The translations under genes and the position numbers were made by a program. DNA of 44,361 bases, taken from Candidatus Methanoperedens sp. GTDB taxonomy: Archaea > Halobacteriota > Methanosarcinia > Methanosarcinales > Methanoperedenaceae. Under the pieces are notes generated by a model. It made no database searches and was not told the DNA's origin. It worked only from the letters and a program-made list of their open reading frames with translations. The DNA is taken from positions 1 through 44,361 of the forward strand of contig JAPZAV010000045.1 in the NCBI GenBank assembly GCA_027460465.1. Direction: 5' to 3'. Every line of letters starts with the position of its first letter. Position 1 is the stretch's first letter. Shown piece after piece: positions 7,722-15,765 of this stretch.

Positions 7722-9111
7722 TCCAGACTATGACAGGAGTAATAAAAGCTTCAAGGAATGCAGCTATTCCTATCAGCAGCAGCGACGCGAGCACTATCAT
7801 AAGTGTTTCATCAAGGAGTTCATTCTCATTTTCTGTGCCTTTCATGAATTTTACCCCGAGTCTTATGCCGGCAGCAGTGGTGATCAAAAATGCCGTGATT
7901 TCAAAAACACCATGCAGAGCTATAAAAGCTGAAGCAGCTTCCACAGGCATTACTCCATAGAATAATCCCATTATGATCCCGTTCACGATCACGCCAAAGA
8001 GAGAAGGTATTACGAAAAATATGCCGCTCAGCGCCTGATTCAATGCAACGATGCCGTTATTTGAGAAATAATTCAAAAGGTCAAGGAACGGTAATGAATG
8101 GTAGGGACCAAGAAGAGTATTCTCAAGAGACCTTCCTATCAGGAGCATGAGTTCATCTTTTAAGAAAGAAAAAGAGTTCCCTACATAATATCCAAGACCA
8201 AATCCTCCCAAATAGAAGCAGAATGCAGTCAGGACGTACAGGAGATTTTTCTTAACAAAATCCACAAGGATTACTGGAGATCTGATTATCAAGCCCTTCG
8301 TTGCTTCAATATAAGCAATCTCCTTTTCCATTGCCATGACAGGTCTTCCTGTCCTGTCGAGGAAAAAATTGAGCTTGGCGAGGCTGATCCATGGACCGAG
8401 TACAATCAGGGAAAAGAGCTCGAAAAAGCTCGAAATGTTTGAATTGAATATGCCTGTTATAAATTCAAAAGTAAATGATATCACTCCAAATATCAAAATT
8501 ATGCTAATAAATATAACTATAAAAAGCAGGACAGAAGCAATATCCCCTAAAACCAGTCCTTTGCTTTGCCTGACTGCCTCGATTATGCTTTTGTTCTCCA
8601 CGACGATGCATTCTTCGGAAAAGAACAATAACAGCATCATTATTACCCATAATATCAAGAAAAGCAGGAGCAGTAGGATGAACACGATGATACCGGCTGG
8701 CATGGGGAGAATGACCAGAGCAGAAAAAGGCATCAGAAATAAGATGATTGAGATCAGGATGATCAAAATCCACAGACCTGCTATCCGAAATATGTTGTTT
8801 CTTGCATGGTATCGAAAGTTCTTGAAATCAAGGGATCCGGTGATCCCCTGCCATGTGTATCCTATCGTCCCTCCTCTGGTCCAGGCAAATAACAGAAATC
8901 CAATGAGCATTATTAAAAAGAATCCAATTAGAAAGGCTATTAAAATGGGCAGTATATCAGGAAAAAGATCTGAAAACTCTTTTTGCAGCTCCTGCACCTG
9001 CAGATCTGTATTAATCCCGATACTTTGTTTTGTAACGATCTGTGATATGAGATCCTGATTTTTCTCGATTACGGGTACAATCTTTCCCAGAACAGGCAAT
9101 GAAAAGAACAC
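7711..9111 (-). CDS. Polytopic membrane protein with C-terminal SpoIIM-like domain
   Basis: This is a 466-residue protein with about ten membrane segments. The N-terminal half resembles archaeal DUF7847-type domains (residues about 50-270, with NKSIIEAVRQSKGLVLGD between helices). The C-terminal half ends with ALHGVFEITAFLITTAAGIRLG, the hallmark of stage II sporulation protein M (DUF95) domains. Archaeal members have no sporulation role; a part in membrane or envelope organisation is only a guess. The start is uncertain: the frame is open 17 codons above the GTG at 9111 and encodes hydrophobic residues there, but no ATG or Shine-Dalgarno sequence is visible. Confidence 0.7.
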   Translation of the reverse strand: MFFSLPVLGKIVPVIEKNQDLISQIVTKQSIGINTDLQVQELQKEFSDLFPDILPILIAFLIGFFLIMLIGFLLFAWTRGGTIGYTWQGITGSLDFKNFRYHARNNIFRIAGLWILIILISIILFLMPFSALVILPMPAGIIVFILLLLLFLILWVIMMLLLFFSEECIVVENKSIIEAVRQSKGLVLGDIASVLLFIVIFISIILIFGVISFTFEFITGIFNSNISSFFELFSLIVLGPWISLAKLNFFLDRTGRPVMAMEKEIAYIEATKGLIIRSPVILVDFVKKNLLYVLTAFCFYLGGFGLGYYVGNSFSFLKDELMLLIGRSLENTLLGPYHSLPFLDLLNYFSNNGIVALNQALSGIFFVIPSLFGVIVNGIIMGLFYGVMPVEAASAFIALHGVFEITAFLITTAAGIRLGVKFMKGTENENELLDETLMIVLASLLLIGIAAFLEAFITPVIVWIMI

Positions 9112-9184
9112 AAAGGAAAGAATGATCGTCCATATTAATGCATATGCCAGTGCATTGGAGTGTCAGGCAGGATGAAATGAATAT

Positions 9185-9193
9185 GTTTATATG
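9185..9193 (+). promoter_or_regulatory. TATA box for the CDF operon
   Basis: GTTTATATG at 9185-9193 is a good archaeal TATA box about 60 nt before the CDF start codon. No second promoter is obvious before the three genes that follow. Confidence 0.5.
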
Positions 9194-9250
9194 AAAAACA
9201 GGGTTACATTATGATAGCAAATAGAGAATAGATAATGGTTCTGTAAGGGT

Positions 9251-10126
9251 ATGGAAATAAAAAATACAGAAATCGCTGAAGTGCGCACACTGAAACTTGC
9301 GGTGGGAATCTATCTTCTCGTTTTTGTCCTGAAGATAGTGGTCTACTTTTTCACGGGCGTCATGGCGCTGCTGGCAGAGGCGCTTCACACCCTGAGCGAT
9401 ATCTTCATCTCAGGCTTCCTGCTTGTGGCAACGATCTGGTCACGCAAAGAAGCAGATGAGGTGCACATGTTCGGTCACGGAAGAGCCCAGAACGTTGCAG
9501 CTCTTGTAGCTGCGACACTGTTTATCTCATTCACAAGTTACAAGCTCTACGAAGAAGCCATCCCGAAGCTCTTTGTTGCTGAGGAAGCATATTATCAGAA
9601 CCTCCCGCTTGCGATCGGGGTGATCGTTATTTCGATGGTTATTGCTGCTATCCCCTTGATTAATCTTCTTAGACAAAAGTCGAAAGGGGCTGCAGGTAAA
9701 GCTCAGCTCACCGAACTCCTGAACGATGAGCTGGGGCTGATCGCCGCGCTCGCTGGCACGCTGTTCATCATGCAGGGCTATAATATCGCTGACCCGATCG
9801 CTTCCATTGCCGTGGCAACCATTATAGCCTACAACGCCATAGGACTGTTCAGGGATAACATGAGCTTTCTCCTGGGGCGCTCTCCTGGAATAGAGTTCCA
9901 GAAAAAAGTCGAGGATATCGCACTCTCTGTTGAAGGTGTCCTGGGAGTGCATGAGATGCGTGCTGAATACATCGGAACTGAGACCGTTCATGTGGGCATG
10001 CATATCGAAGTTCAGAAGGGAACCCCAATCGAGGAAGCAGACAGAATGGCTGAAGAGGTTAGCGAGAGAGTGCACAGGTTTGTCAAAGGAGGTTATTGCA
10101 TAATCCACGTGGATGCAGGATCATGA
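9251..10126 (+). CDS. Cation diffusion facilitator family transporter
   Basis: This 291-residue protein has six predicted membrane segments and a cytoplasmic C-terminal domain. The metal-site pattern of TM2 is seen in EALHTLSDIFISG (HxxxD), followed by HMFGHGRAQN, and a second Asp-containing TM5 segment is IADPIASI. The C-terminal ferredoxin-like domain (about 205-290) holds VLGVHEMRAEYIG and HVGMHIEV. CDF proteins export Zn, Fe, Mn or similar divalent ions in exchange for protons; the metal cannot be assigned. It heads a four-gene run with redox-type small proteins, suggesting iron or copper rather than zinc, which is speculative. Confidence 0.92.
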   Translation: MEIKNTEIAEVRTLKLAVGIYLLVFVLKIVVYFFTGVMALLAEALHTLSDIFISGFLLVATIWSRKEADEVHMFGHGRAQNVAALVAATLFISFTSYKLYEEAIPKLFVAEEAYYQNLPLAIGVIVISMVIAAIPLINLLRQKSKGAAGKAQLTELLNDELGLIAALAGTLFIMQGYNIADPIASIAVATIIAYNAIGLFRDNMSFLLGRSPGIEFQKKVEDIALSVEGVLGVHEMRAEYIGTETVHVGMHIEVQKGTPIEEADRMAEEVSERVHRFVKGGYCIIHVDAGS

Positions 10127-10155
10127 TAAGAATAAAAAGATTGGAGGAATGAATT

Positions 10156-10512
10156 ATGGAAAAGAAAGAAGTTAAAGAACAGCTTGAAACGGCAAGAAAG
10201 AGCATGGGTTTCGTTCCAGAGATCCAGAGGCTCATGGGAGAGGAAGCGCCGGAGTGGTTCAAGCTTTATCAAGACAGCGACGAAGCGCTCTGGAAAGACA
10301 CAGCTCTTCCGGCGAAGATAAAAGTATTGATGGCGCTTGCGGTGGTTGCAGGAAGGCTATGCCCTGAGTGCGCTGAAATGCAGATGAAGAGCGCGCTGCA
10401 CCATGGTGCTACCAGAAATGAGATACTGGATACGCTCGGCGTGGTATACGTTACAGCAGGCGCTCCGGGTGTCAGTGTGTGCAGGGAAGCGATAAAAAAG
10501 CTTTTGAAGTAA
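10156..10512 (+). CDS. Carboxymuconolactone decarboxylase (AhpD-like) family protein
   Basis: This 118-residue all-helical protein of the CMD family has the CxxC motif in LCPECAEMQMKSALHHGA, with the downstream histidines of the AhpD-type site. AhpD-like proteins act as thiol peroxidase partners through that CxxC. A clear GGAGG Shine-Dalgarno sequence stands 9 nt before the ATG. It is the second gene of the CDF operon, with DUF1858 and CcoN-like genes following. The reaction is not established. Confidence 0.88.
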   Translation: MEKKEVKEQLETARKSMGFVPEIQRLMGEEAPEWFKLYQDSDEALWKDTALPAKIKVLMALAVVAGRLCPECAEMQMKSALHHGATRNEILDTLGVVYVTAGAPGVSVCREAIKKLLK

Positions 10513-10536
10513 CACGCAGAATATGCTGGGATCAAG

Positions 10537-10740
10537 ATGCCAGAGAAAATAACGCAGAAAGATAAACTGAACGAGATCATAACAAAATATCCTGCAACAA
10601 GGGAAGTATTTATCAAACATGGTATGCCAAAATATACTGGAAGGCTGCCGTCCGAGAACCTGGAGTTCTTCTGCAGGATGCACAGGGTGGATATCAAGCA
10701 GCTGCTTGATGAACTGAACAGAGCAGCAGAGCTGGCATAG
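10537..10740 (+). CDS. DUF1858 domain protein
   Basis: This 67-residue protein consists only of a DUF1858-like domain: KLNEIITKYPATREVFIKHGMP then the helix VDIKQLLDELNRAAE. The single cysteine lies in EFFCRMH, whereas many DUF1858 proteins have a CxxC. The domain occurs in proteins linked to iron-cluster or nitric-oxide stress, including the N-terminus of ScdA-type proteins. It ends 2 nt before the next gene, so the two are translationally coupled. Confidence 0.75.
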   Translation: MPEKITQKDKLNEIITKYPATREVFIKHGMPKYTGRLPSENLEFFCRMHRVDIKQLLDELNRAAELA

Positions 10741-10742
10741 GT

Positions 10743-11150
10743 ATGGAAATACCTCTGAAATTCGCCTGGGCAAGCCTGATCTATCTGCTCATTGGAAGCA
10801 CCATGGGAGCTGTCATGGCGTTCAATTCACTCCCGCTTGCACCCTCGCATGCCCACGTACTCCTGATCGGCTGGGTTTCCATGATGATCTTTGGCGTGGG
10901 GTACCATCTTCTCCCTGTATTTGCAGGCACGGATCTCTACAGCCTCAGACTTGCAGAGATTCATTTCTGGCTTCAGAACACAGGTCTTATCGGGCTTGCC
11001 TTTACCATGCCGTACAGGTATGCAGGAGAGAGCTACAGAACCGGTACTATCGTGTTCGGATTGATCTCGCTGCTTGCGATATATATGTTCGTGTATAATG
11101 TGGCAAGATCACTCATACCTCAGGAAAAGGTAGAAGAGATCAGCGAATAA
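10743..11150 (+). CDS. Small CcoN/NnrS-like heme-copper-oxidase-fold membrane protein
   Basis: This 135-residue protein has four membrane segments. Helix 2 carries SHAHVLLIGWVSMMIFGVGYHLLP, with histidines H36, H38 and H55, a pattern found in cbb3 oxidase subunit I and in NnrS-like proteins. A further histidine, H74, precedes helix 3. A complete oxidase subunit I has twelve helices, so this is not a terminal oxidase. A heme- or metal-binding membrane protein coupled to the DUF1858 and AhpD-like partners is plausible. It may take part in NO or metal stress, but that is inference. Confidence 0.65.
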   Translation: MEIPLKFAWASLIYLLIGSTMGAVMAFNSLPLAPSHAHVLLIGWVSMMIFGVGYHLLPVFAGTDLYSLRLAEIHFWLQNTGLIGLAFTMPYRYAGESYRTGTIVFGLISLLAIYMFVYNVARSLIPQEKVEEISE

Positions 11151-11235
11151 TTTCTGAGAATCACGTAATTGAACAGTGCTTTGGATTTTGTTGTGAGCCT
11201 ATATTTCAGAAAAAATGTACCTAACCTGGCAATTG

Positions 11236-11250
11236 AAAAATATATAAACA
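11236..11250 (+). promoter_or_regulatory. TATA box ahead of the hairpin array
   Basis: AAAAATATATAAACA at 11236-11250 is a near-consensus archaeal TATA box. A start 25 nt downstream would fall near 11268-11272, which is the beginning of the hairpin array and has no coding gene after it for over 500 nt. Confidence 0.55.
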
Positions 11251-11263
11251 GCAGATAAAAGCG

Positions 11264-11526
11264 CCCAGAGTCACATGCCTCCCGAGTTGCGCCTCCGGAG
11301 GGCGCACACACGTATGGCTCGCGCCATACGTGGATACCAAGTCGAGAAGCGTAGCTTTCGGAGTAGGCGCGTCCACGTATGCCCCGCAAGGGCATACGTG
11401 TTGTTTGGGAGTCGAGGGAACCCAGAGTCACGCCTCTGGAGGGCGTGTACACGTATTGCTTCGCAATACGTGGGCGCGGAGTCGAGAACCCGCAGGGTTT
11501 CGGTCTGAGAACCCGCAGGGTTTCGG
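11264..11526 (+). ncRNA. Candidate structured RNA: array of related hairpins
   Basis: Three hairpins share the stem end CACGTAT and differ in the inner pairs with compensatory changes. They lie at 11309-11332 (inner GGC/GCC, loop TCGC), 11374-11400 (GCCC/GGGC, loop CGCAA) and 11450-11472 (TGC/GCA, loop TTC). Each of the outer two is preceded by a smaller GC-rich stem (11288-11306 and 11429-11447). The unit begins with CCCAGAGTCAC (11264-11274 and 11421-11431) and ends with AGTCGAG (near 11340, 11410 and 11480). A tandem 20-bp repeat, each copy itself a small hairpin, closes the region (11484-11503 and 11507-11526). A TATA box lies just upstream. The strand is inferred from that TATA box. The array could instead be a DNA-level repeat element. 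Confidence 0.5.
11484..11526 (+). repeat. Tandem 20-bp repeat
   Basis: Two identical copies of GAGAACCCGCAGGGTTTCGG occupy 11484-11503 and 11507-11526, separated by 3 nt. Each can fold through AACCC and GGGTT. They form the 3' end of the hairpin array. Confidence 0.8.
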
Positions 11527-11796
11527 CATTTGATGAATGCAGATTATGGCGGTGCATCTGTGTTTATCCGCGTTCATCTGCGGTTAATTGTTTTGCGAAG
11601 CTATGCGGGATATTATAATTCCATTCGGATTCACATAATATATGTTAATCCGTGTTCTTATCTCAAAAATTATCTCTTTACCGCCAACGAATGAAACACT
11701 TTCACCCCGCTTACCATAGTTTTGTATATATGAAAGTTCTTAAATTTGTATATAAAATCAATAATTAATAAGATATATTTATGAGGATTTAAACGA
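11527..11796. other. Intergenic region with GCAGAT/ATCTGC inverted motif
   Basis: GCAGAT (11539-11544) and ATCTGC (11576-11581) flank CATCTGTGTTTATCCGCGTT, a phrase that resembles short dispersed intergenic repeats known from many genomes; its role is unknown. From 11600 to 11780 the DNA is AT-rich with no gene. The ATAAGATATATTTATG stretch at about 11768-11783 supplies a promoter-like sequence for the radical SAM gene. Confidence 0.4.
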
Positions 11797-12747
11797 ATGC
11801 AACAAATGATGCAGATAAAGAAAAATGTTTACAAGATGCTGGATGGTTCCAAAAAGAATCTTGTTCAGAAAGTGGGAGATGGTTCGATAATTTGCAGATT
11901 TGAGAAATCCCCTCTACCTGAGGAAAAGACAGATATTATCTGTCCTCATTTCTTAGAGCTGAAATGGGCAAATGGATGTTCATATGACTGTGCATGGTGT
12001 TTTTTACAGGGGACCTTCAGATTTACAGGAAAACAACCAAGACAAAAGGATCGAATTAAAGTTAAGGAGCATATTAGCACTTTTTTAAATAATGGCTCTT
12101 TACCTGAAGTATTGAACTCCGGTGAGTTATGTGATTCTCTGCTATCTGAAAATTCTGATGATCCTTTCTCAAAATTCATCATTCCGCTGTTTGAATCACA
12201 AAAAAAGCACAAAGTTCTTTTTTTGACAAAATCAACCAATGTTGAAAATTTATTGAGAATTGATCAGCATGAAAATGTCATAATGAGTTTCAGTTTGAAT
12301 GCACCTGCGGTTTCAAATAAGTGGGAAAAAGCGCCAGAAGTCGAAGACCGGATTGAAGCTGCAAGAAAAGTAAGTGATGCAGGATATGAGACAAGAATCC
12401 GAATAGATCCGATGGTTCCAGTATTCGAATGGGAAGAACATTATACCGGACTTATAGAGATATTCGAACAATTTCTTCCTGAGAGAATTACCCTTGGTTC
12501 TTTGAGAGGACTTCAGAGTACGATAAATTATTCTAAAGATAAAACCTGGGTAAAATACCTGTCAGAAAAATCAAATTGGGGTAAAAAGATTGATTCTGAA
12601 ATCAGGTTTGAAATGTACTCCACTCTGATTGATTATTTGAAGAATAATTATGGCTATACAAACGTTGCATTATGCAAGGAGACAGTTGAAATATGGGAAA
12701 AGATGGAGTTGGATTATATGAAAATTAAGTGTAATTGTTTAATGTAA
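11797..12747 (+). CDS. Spore-photoproduct-lyase-like radical SAM protein
   Basis: This 316-residue protein has the radical SAM cluster motif CSYDCAWC (CX3CX2C) at about residues 66-73 in ELKWANGCSYDCAWCF. It has a TIM-barrel-like continuation with IRIDPMVPV, which resembles the SPL family. The C-terminus ends CNC. Spore photoproduct lyase repairs thymine dimers, but archaeal SPL-like proteins are uncharacterised. GAGGA lies 9 nt before the ATG. The broken tcmP-like gene follows 22 nt downstream; TcmP proteins are usually encoded next to a radical SAM protein of the three-Cys-motif type, so this protein may be its former partner. Confidence 0.75.
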   Translation: MQQMMQIKKNVYKMLDGSKKNLVQKVGDGSIICRFEKSPLPEEKTDIICPHFLELKWANGCSYDCAWCFLQGTFRFTGKQPRQKDRIKVKEHISTFLNNGSLPEVLNSGELCDSLLSENSDDPFSKFIIPLFESQKKHKVLFLTKSTNVENLLRIDQHENVIMSFSLNAPAVSNKWEKAPEVEDRIEAARKVSDAGYETRIRIDPMVPVFEWEEHYTGLIEIFEQFLPERITLGSLRGLQSTINYSKDKTWVKYLSEKSNWGKKIDSEIRFEMYSTLIDYLKNNYGYTNVALCKETVEIWEKMELDYMKIKCNCLM

Positions 12748-12769
12748 TTTAAGGGAGAAGAAGCATCCT

Positions 12770-13458
12770 TTGAAATGTAAATATCATACACGTATTAAAC
12801 ATAAATTTCTCGGCGATTATCTGAGTATATGGCTAAAAGGTGTAAGTGGTAAAGTTAGTTTGGATTATGTAGATTTATTTGCGAGCGATGGAGTATGCGA
12901 ACTGGATGCTGAATTAGAAACTCCTTTGATATGGGATGGGTCAGCATTATTAGCCGTAAAAATGAGCAAGGAATATAAAAATAGTTGGACATGTTATTTA
13001 AATGAACTCGATCCGACAACTTGCAACGAATTGCAAAATAATTTGAAAAAATAGCAAACCATGTCGGAGGCAAACTAAAAGATTCAAAAAATTTTAGACG
13101 GCCAGAAATGATAATTAATTTAATGACAACAGGCATGCAAAGAAATTTGGATAAATCGCCTGGGAGTATAAGCTTGGCATTAGGCATGGAAGAAGATAAG
13201 TGGAGGCAAATTATCAATTAATATCACGACAATGGAAAAACATATCATGATTTGAGTGTTGAAACTAAAAAAGAAAGCACTGTATTTTATTTGATAGCGA
13301 TTTCCAGTCATGGTCTTGGTAAAAAAATATTAAGCAGTCTGAAGAGTTGTGTTGAAGGATATAAAGAGAAATGGTCAAAAGAATTAAGTGATATCGAAAT
13401 TCAGATTGATATAGCAAAAATGAAAAAAGAGGGGCAAAGATCTATCTTTGATTTTTAG
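12770..13458 (+). pseudogene. Three-Cys-motif partner protein (TcmP-like), disrupted
   Basis: The first 94 residues (12770-13054) give the TcmP N-terminus: a KHKFLGDYLSIWLKG helix, DYVDLFASDGVCE, and a later NELDPTTCNELQNNLKK. The frame then stops. The continuation IANHVGGKLKDSKNF...PEMIINLMTTGMQRNL is one frame over, entered at an A-run at 13046-13051. That frame reaches an in-frame TAA at 13219 and then resumes as TVFYLIAISSHGLGKKILSS to 13458. The central part expected to carry a DP(Y/F)G motif is missing near 13098. One frameshift, one stop and one probable deletion make it a pseudogene. Confidence 0.75.
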
Positions 13459-13613
13459 CTCTTTCCAGATTTGAAACTATTATTGTATGGCTCTATAAAT
13501 TTGACATAAAATCATCGATTTCATTTCCTAAATCTGGAGATAATTTTTGGAATTGCTTCATATTCTCTAAAATCTATTTTTCATATCAACTAATAGAAAA
13601 ATCCCAACCACAT
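13459..13613. other. AT-rich intergenic stretch
   Basis: No gene is supported. It contains a 9-bp inverted repeat, TCCAGATTT (13464-13472) and AAATCTGGA (13530-13538), and on the minus strand a 22-codon open frame (13493-13561) ending NEIDDFMSNL, which looks like a gene remnant. Confidence 0.3.
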
Positions 13614-14360
13614 TCACACCCTCACCCTCTCCCCGCACTCGTTCCTCCTGAATACCCCGAACTCGGTCTTCTTCAGAACATCACCTGAGAACACGGGTCC
13701 ATCCCTGCACACCCTGAGCCCGTCCACGCAGCATGCTCCGCATATCCCTATACCGCATTTGATATATCTATGGAGGCTTAACTGGGTTCTGGACGGCTCC
13801 ACTATATCAAGAACCTTTTTCATCATGATCTCAGGACCGCAGCAGTATATCTGATCATGATTTTCCTGAGCTTCAAGCAGCTCTGTTACATACCCATGTT
13901 CTCCCTCCGAGCCGTCGTCTGTTGCGACCTTCAATTCCCCGACAGACTCAAAGCGTTCTCTGAACAGCAGCTCGTCCCTTGTCCTTGCGCCGAGCAGGGT
14001 TGTGATCTTGGCTCCATTTGAAGATATCTTTTCAGCCAGCGGCGCAAGCGGAGCTGCGCCCACACCGCCTGCGATCAGCATAATACTCCCGTTCTTTATT
14101 TCAAATCCTGTGCCGTAGGGCCCTCTTATCCCGAAGGAATCGCATTCTTCAAGCTCGAACAATGCCGATGTTGCAGGTCCTACCTTCTGCACAGTAATCG
14201 CATTTTCATAAGATAGCGCCATCGGGATCTCATCCACACCTCGAATCCAGACCATCACGAACCGCCCCGGGATCAATTCAAAGGAAGTATCGAAAAAGAA
14301 CGTCCTTATCGTGGGCGTTTCATCCACCACTTTTGTGATAATAACATTGACAGGTTTCAT
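13614..14360 (-). CDS. pyrK: Dihydroorotate dehydrogenase electron-transfer subunit
   Basis: This 248-residue flavoprotein subunit has a ferredoxin-NADP reductase-like FAD domain (RFVMVWIRGVDEIPMALSY, residues about 33-51), an NAD-binding domain starting IAGGVGAAPLAPLAE, and a C-terminal [2Fe-2S] site in CGIGICGACCVDGLRVC. With PyrD it forms the class 1B dihydroorotate dehydrogenase, oxidising dihydroorotate to orotate in pyrimidine synthesis with NAD as acceptor. Its start codon overlaps the pyrD stop by 4 nt. Confidence 0.95.
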   Translation of the reverse strand: MKPVNVIITKVVDETPTIRTFFFDTSFELIPGRFVMVWIRGVDEIPMALSYENAITVQKVGPATSALFELEECDSFGIRGPYGTGFEIKNGSIMLIAGGVGAAPLAPLAEKISSNGAKITTLLGARTRDELLFRERFESVGELKVATDDGSEGEHGYVTELLEAQENHDQIYCCGPEIMMKKVLDIVEPSRTQLSLHRYIKCGIGICGACCVDGLRVCRDGPVFSGDVLKKTEFGVFRRNECGERVRV

Positions 14361-15247
14361 ACTTCGTGCGCCATCCCGTAAATATCATCCAGAGTCCATT
14401 GTTTTTCAGCCATGAACGCTTCCATGCATGGGGAAATATCCTGAAAGATATTGATGTTCTCTCCAACCGCAGAGCCGATCTGCACAGCCCTGGCACCTGC
14501 CATTATGAATTCCACTGCATCCCTCCAGTCTGAAATGCCTCCCACGCCAATAACAGGGATATCAAGGACTTCATAGAGGTCAAAGACGCATTTTATCGCC
14601 ACTGGTTTGATGGCGCGGCCGGACAGACCCCCGAATCTATTCCCGAGTATGGGGCAGCCGGTCTCGATGTCGATCGCCATCCCGCGCACGGTGTTTATGG
14701 CCACAACCGCATCCGCACCCCCGCGCTGGGCTGCAAGCCCTGTGCTCTTTATATCTGTGACATTGGGTGTGAGTTTCACCCAGACAGGCGCGCTGATGGC
14801 TTTCTTCACTGCATGCGTGATATCCTCCACAAGTTCAGGATCCGTGCCTATGTCAGTTCCATATCCGTGGGCATGAGGGCAGCTCACATTGAGCTCGAAG
14901 GCATCAGCATCCAGAGCTTTCGCTATTTCCGAAAACTCGTCTGCGAATCCCCCAAAGATGCTTGCGATCACAGGCACACTACCTTTCCTTGCTGTATCTA
15001 TCTCATCCTGGAAATTCTTATAGGAAGGATTCGGGAGACCCATGGCATTGAGAAAGCCGCAATCCACCTCAACCATGCTCGGATTGCTGTGCCCGCTTTT
15101 CGGTTCCAGTCCAATGGATTTGGTAACAACCGCTCCGGCTCCGCATTCTGCGATCCTCTTCAGAGAACCGCCTGTGGTACCCATGATTCCAGCAGCAAGC
15201 ATCAGTGGATTTTCAAGCTTCAGCCCTGTCAATGTGAGTGAAAGCAT
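14357..15247 (-). CDS. pyrD: Dihydroorotate dehydrogenase, catalytic subunit
   Basis: This 296-residue FMN-dependent TIM-barrel enzyme belongs to the class 1B type. It has AAGIMGTTGGSLKRI, the ELNVSCPHAHGYGTD loop carrying the catalytic cysteine, VKLTPNVTDI, and the phosphate-binding IGVGGISDWRDAVEFIMAGA. I place the start at the ATG at 15247; a GTG at 15259 adds four residues and neither has a clear Shine-Dalgarno sequence. pyrK follows with a 4-nt overlap, so the two subunits are made together. Confidence 0.94.
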   Translation of the reverse strand: MLSLTLTGLKLENPLMLAAGIMGTTGGSLKRIAECGAGAVVTKSIGLEPKSGHSNPSMVEVDCGFLNAMGLPNPSYKNFQDEIDTARKGSVPVIASIFGGFADEFSEIAKALDADAFELNVSCPHAHGYGTDIGTDPELVEDITHAVKKAISAPVWVKLTPNVTDIKSTGLAAQRGGADAVVAINTVRGMAIDIETGCPILGNRFGGLSGRAIKPVAIKCVFDLYEVLDIPVIGVGGISDWRDAVEFIMAGARAVQIGSAVGENINIFQDISPCMEAFMAEKQWTLDDIYGMAHEV

Positions 15248-15298
15248 CGGGGCTAACACTGTCTGGAGTCTACTTAGCTTTTTTTATTTAACCCATCT

Positions 15299-15755
15299 TC
15301 AGCGTTTAACAGAAGCAGACCCGAACATCCCCATACCGTAGAATTTAACCTTTCTCACCTCAAATCCTGCTTTTTGAAGCGCCTCTTTCACCTCATCCCA
15401 TGAAAACAGACTTTCAGGTTTTCCGAACAGGATCTCAAACCGCGGAAATATGCTTGATCTGAAGTCAAAATCCACGATAAGAAATACACCTCCTTTCCTC
15501 AAGATCTTTCCTTTCCACATTTTCAATCGCGGCTTTCACCATGTCATGTTCATTGTCTATCGCGATAAACCTTGAACCCTTCAATTTCTCAGCAAGAAAA
15601 ATAGCTCCAAGCCCCTGACCCGTGCCTAACTCAAGTACGAAAGGTGAAGGAGGAGTATACTCAATGAAGTCTGGAAAGATCCTGTTCGCCCGGGATCTCC
15701 AGAGATATGAATGCAGCCTTGATTTGCAGTAGAACTTCTCTATACCAGATATCAT
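15299..15755 (-). pseudogene. SAM-dependent methyltransferase, internally deleted
   Basis: The 5' part (from ATG 15755) encodes a class I methyltransferase start with motif I VLELGTGQGLGAIFLA and the acidic residue in IAIDNEHDMVKAA. After AAIENVERK the frame runs out. The 3' part, one frame away and overlapping, encodes ILRKGGVFLIVDFDF and a C-terminal strand, as in motifs after the methyltransferase core. The segment between motif I and this region, normally about 60-70 residues, is absent. An internal deletion that also changed frame explains both facts. The flanking SemiSWEET gene is intact. Confidence 0.65.
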
Positions 15756-15765
15756 TGATTATCAA

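Noticed and set aside
10743-11150. Terminal oxidase subunit
   Set aside because: Four helices only; the twelve-helix core and the copper ligands of an oxidase are absent.
11264-11526. CRISPR array
   Set aside because: The repeats are two or three imperfect copies with hairpin arms that differ, and there are no unique spacers of even length or cas genes nearby.
11275-11618. Several overlapping ORFs in the hairpin array
   Set aside because: They are Arg-rich with no family pattern, lie in both strands and all frames, and follow from the repeats and hairpins.
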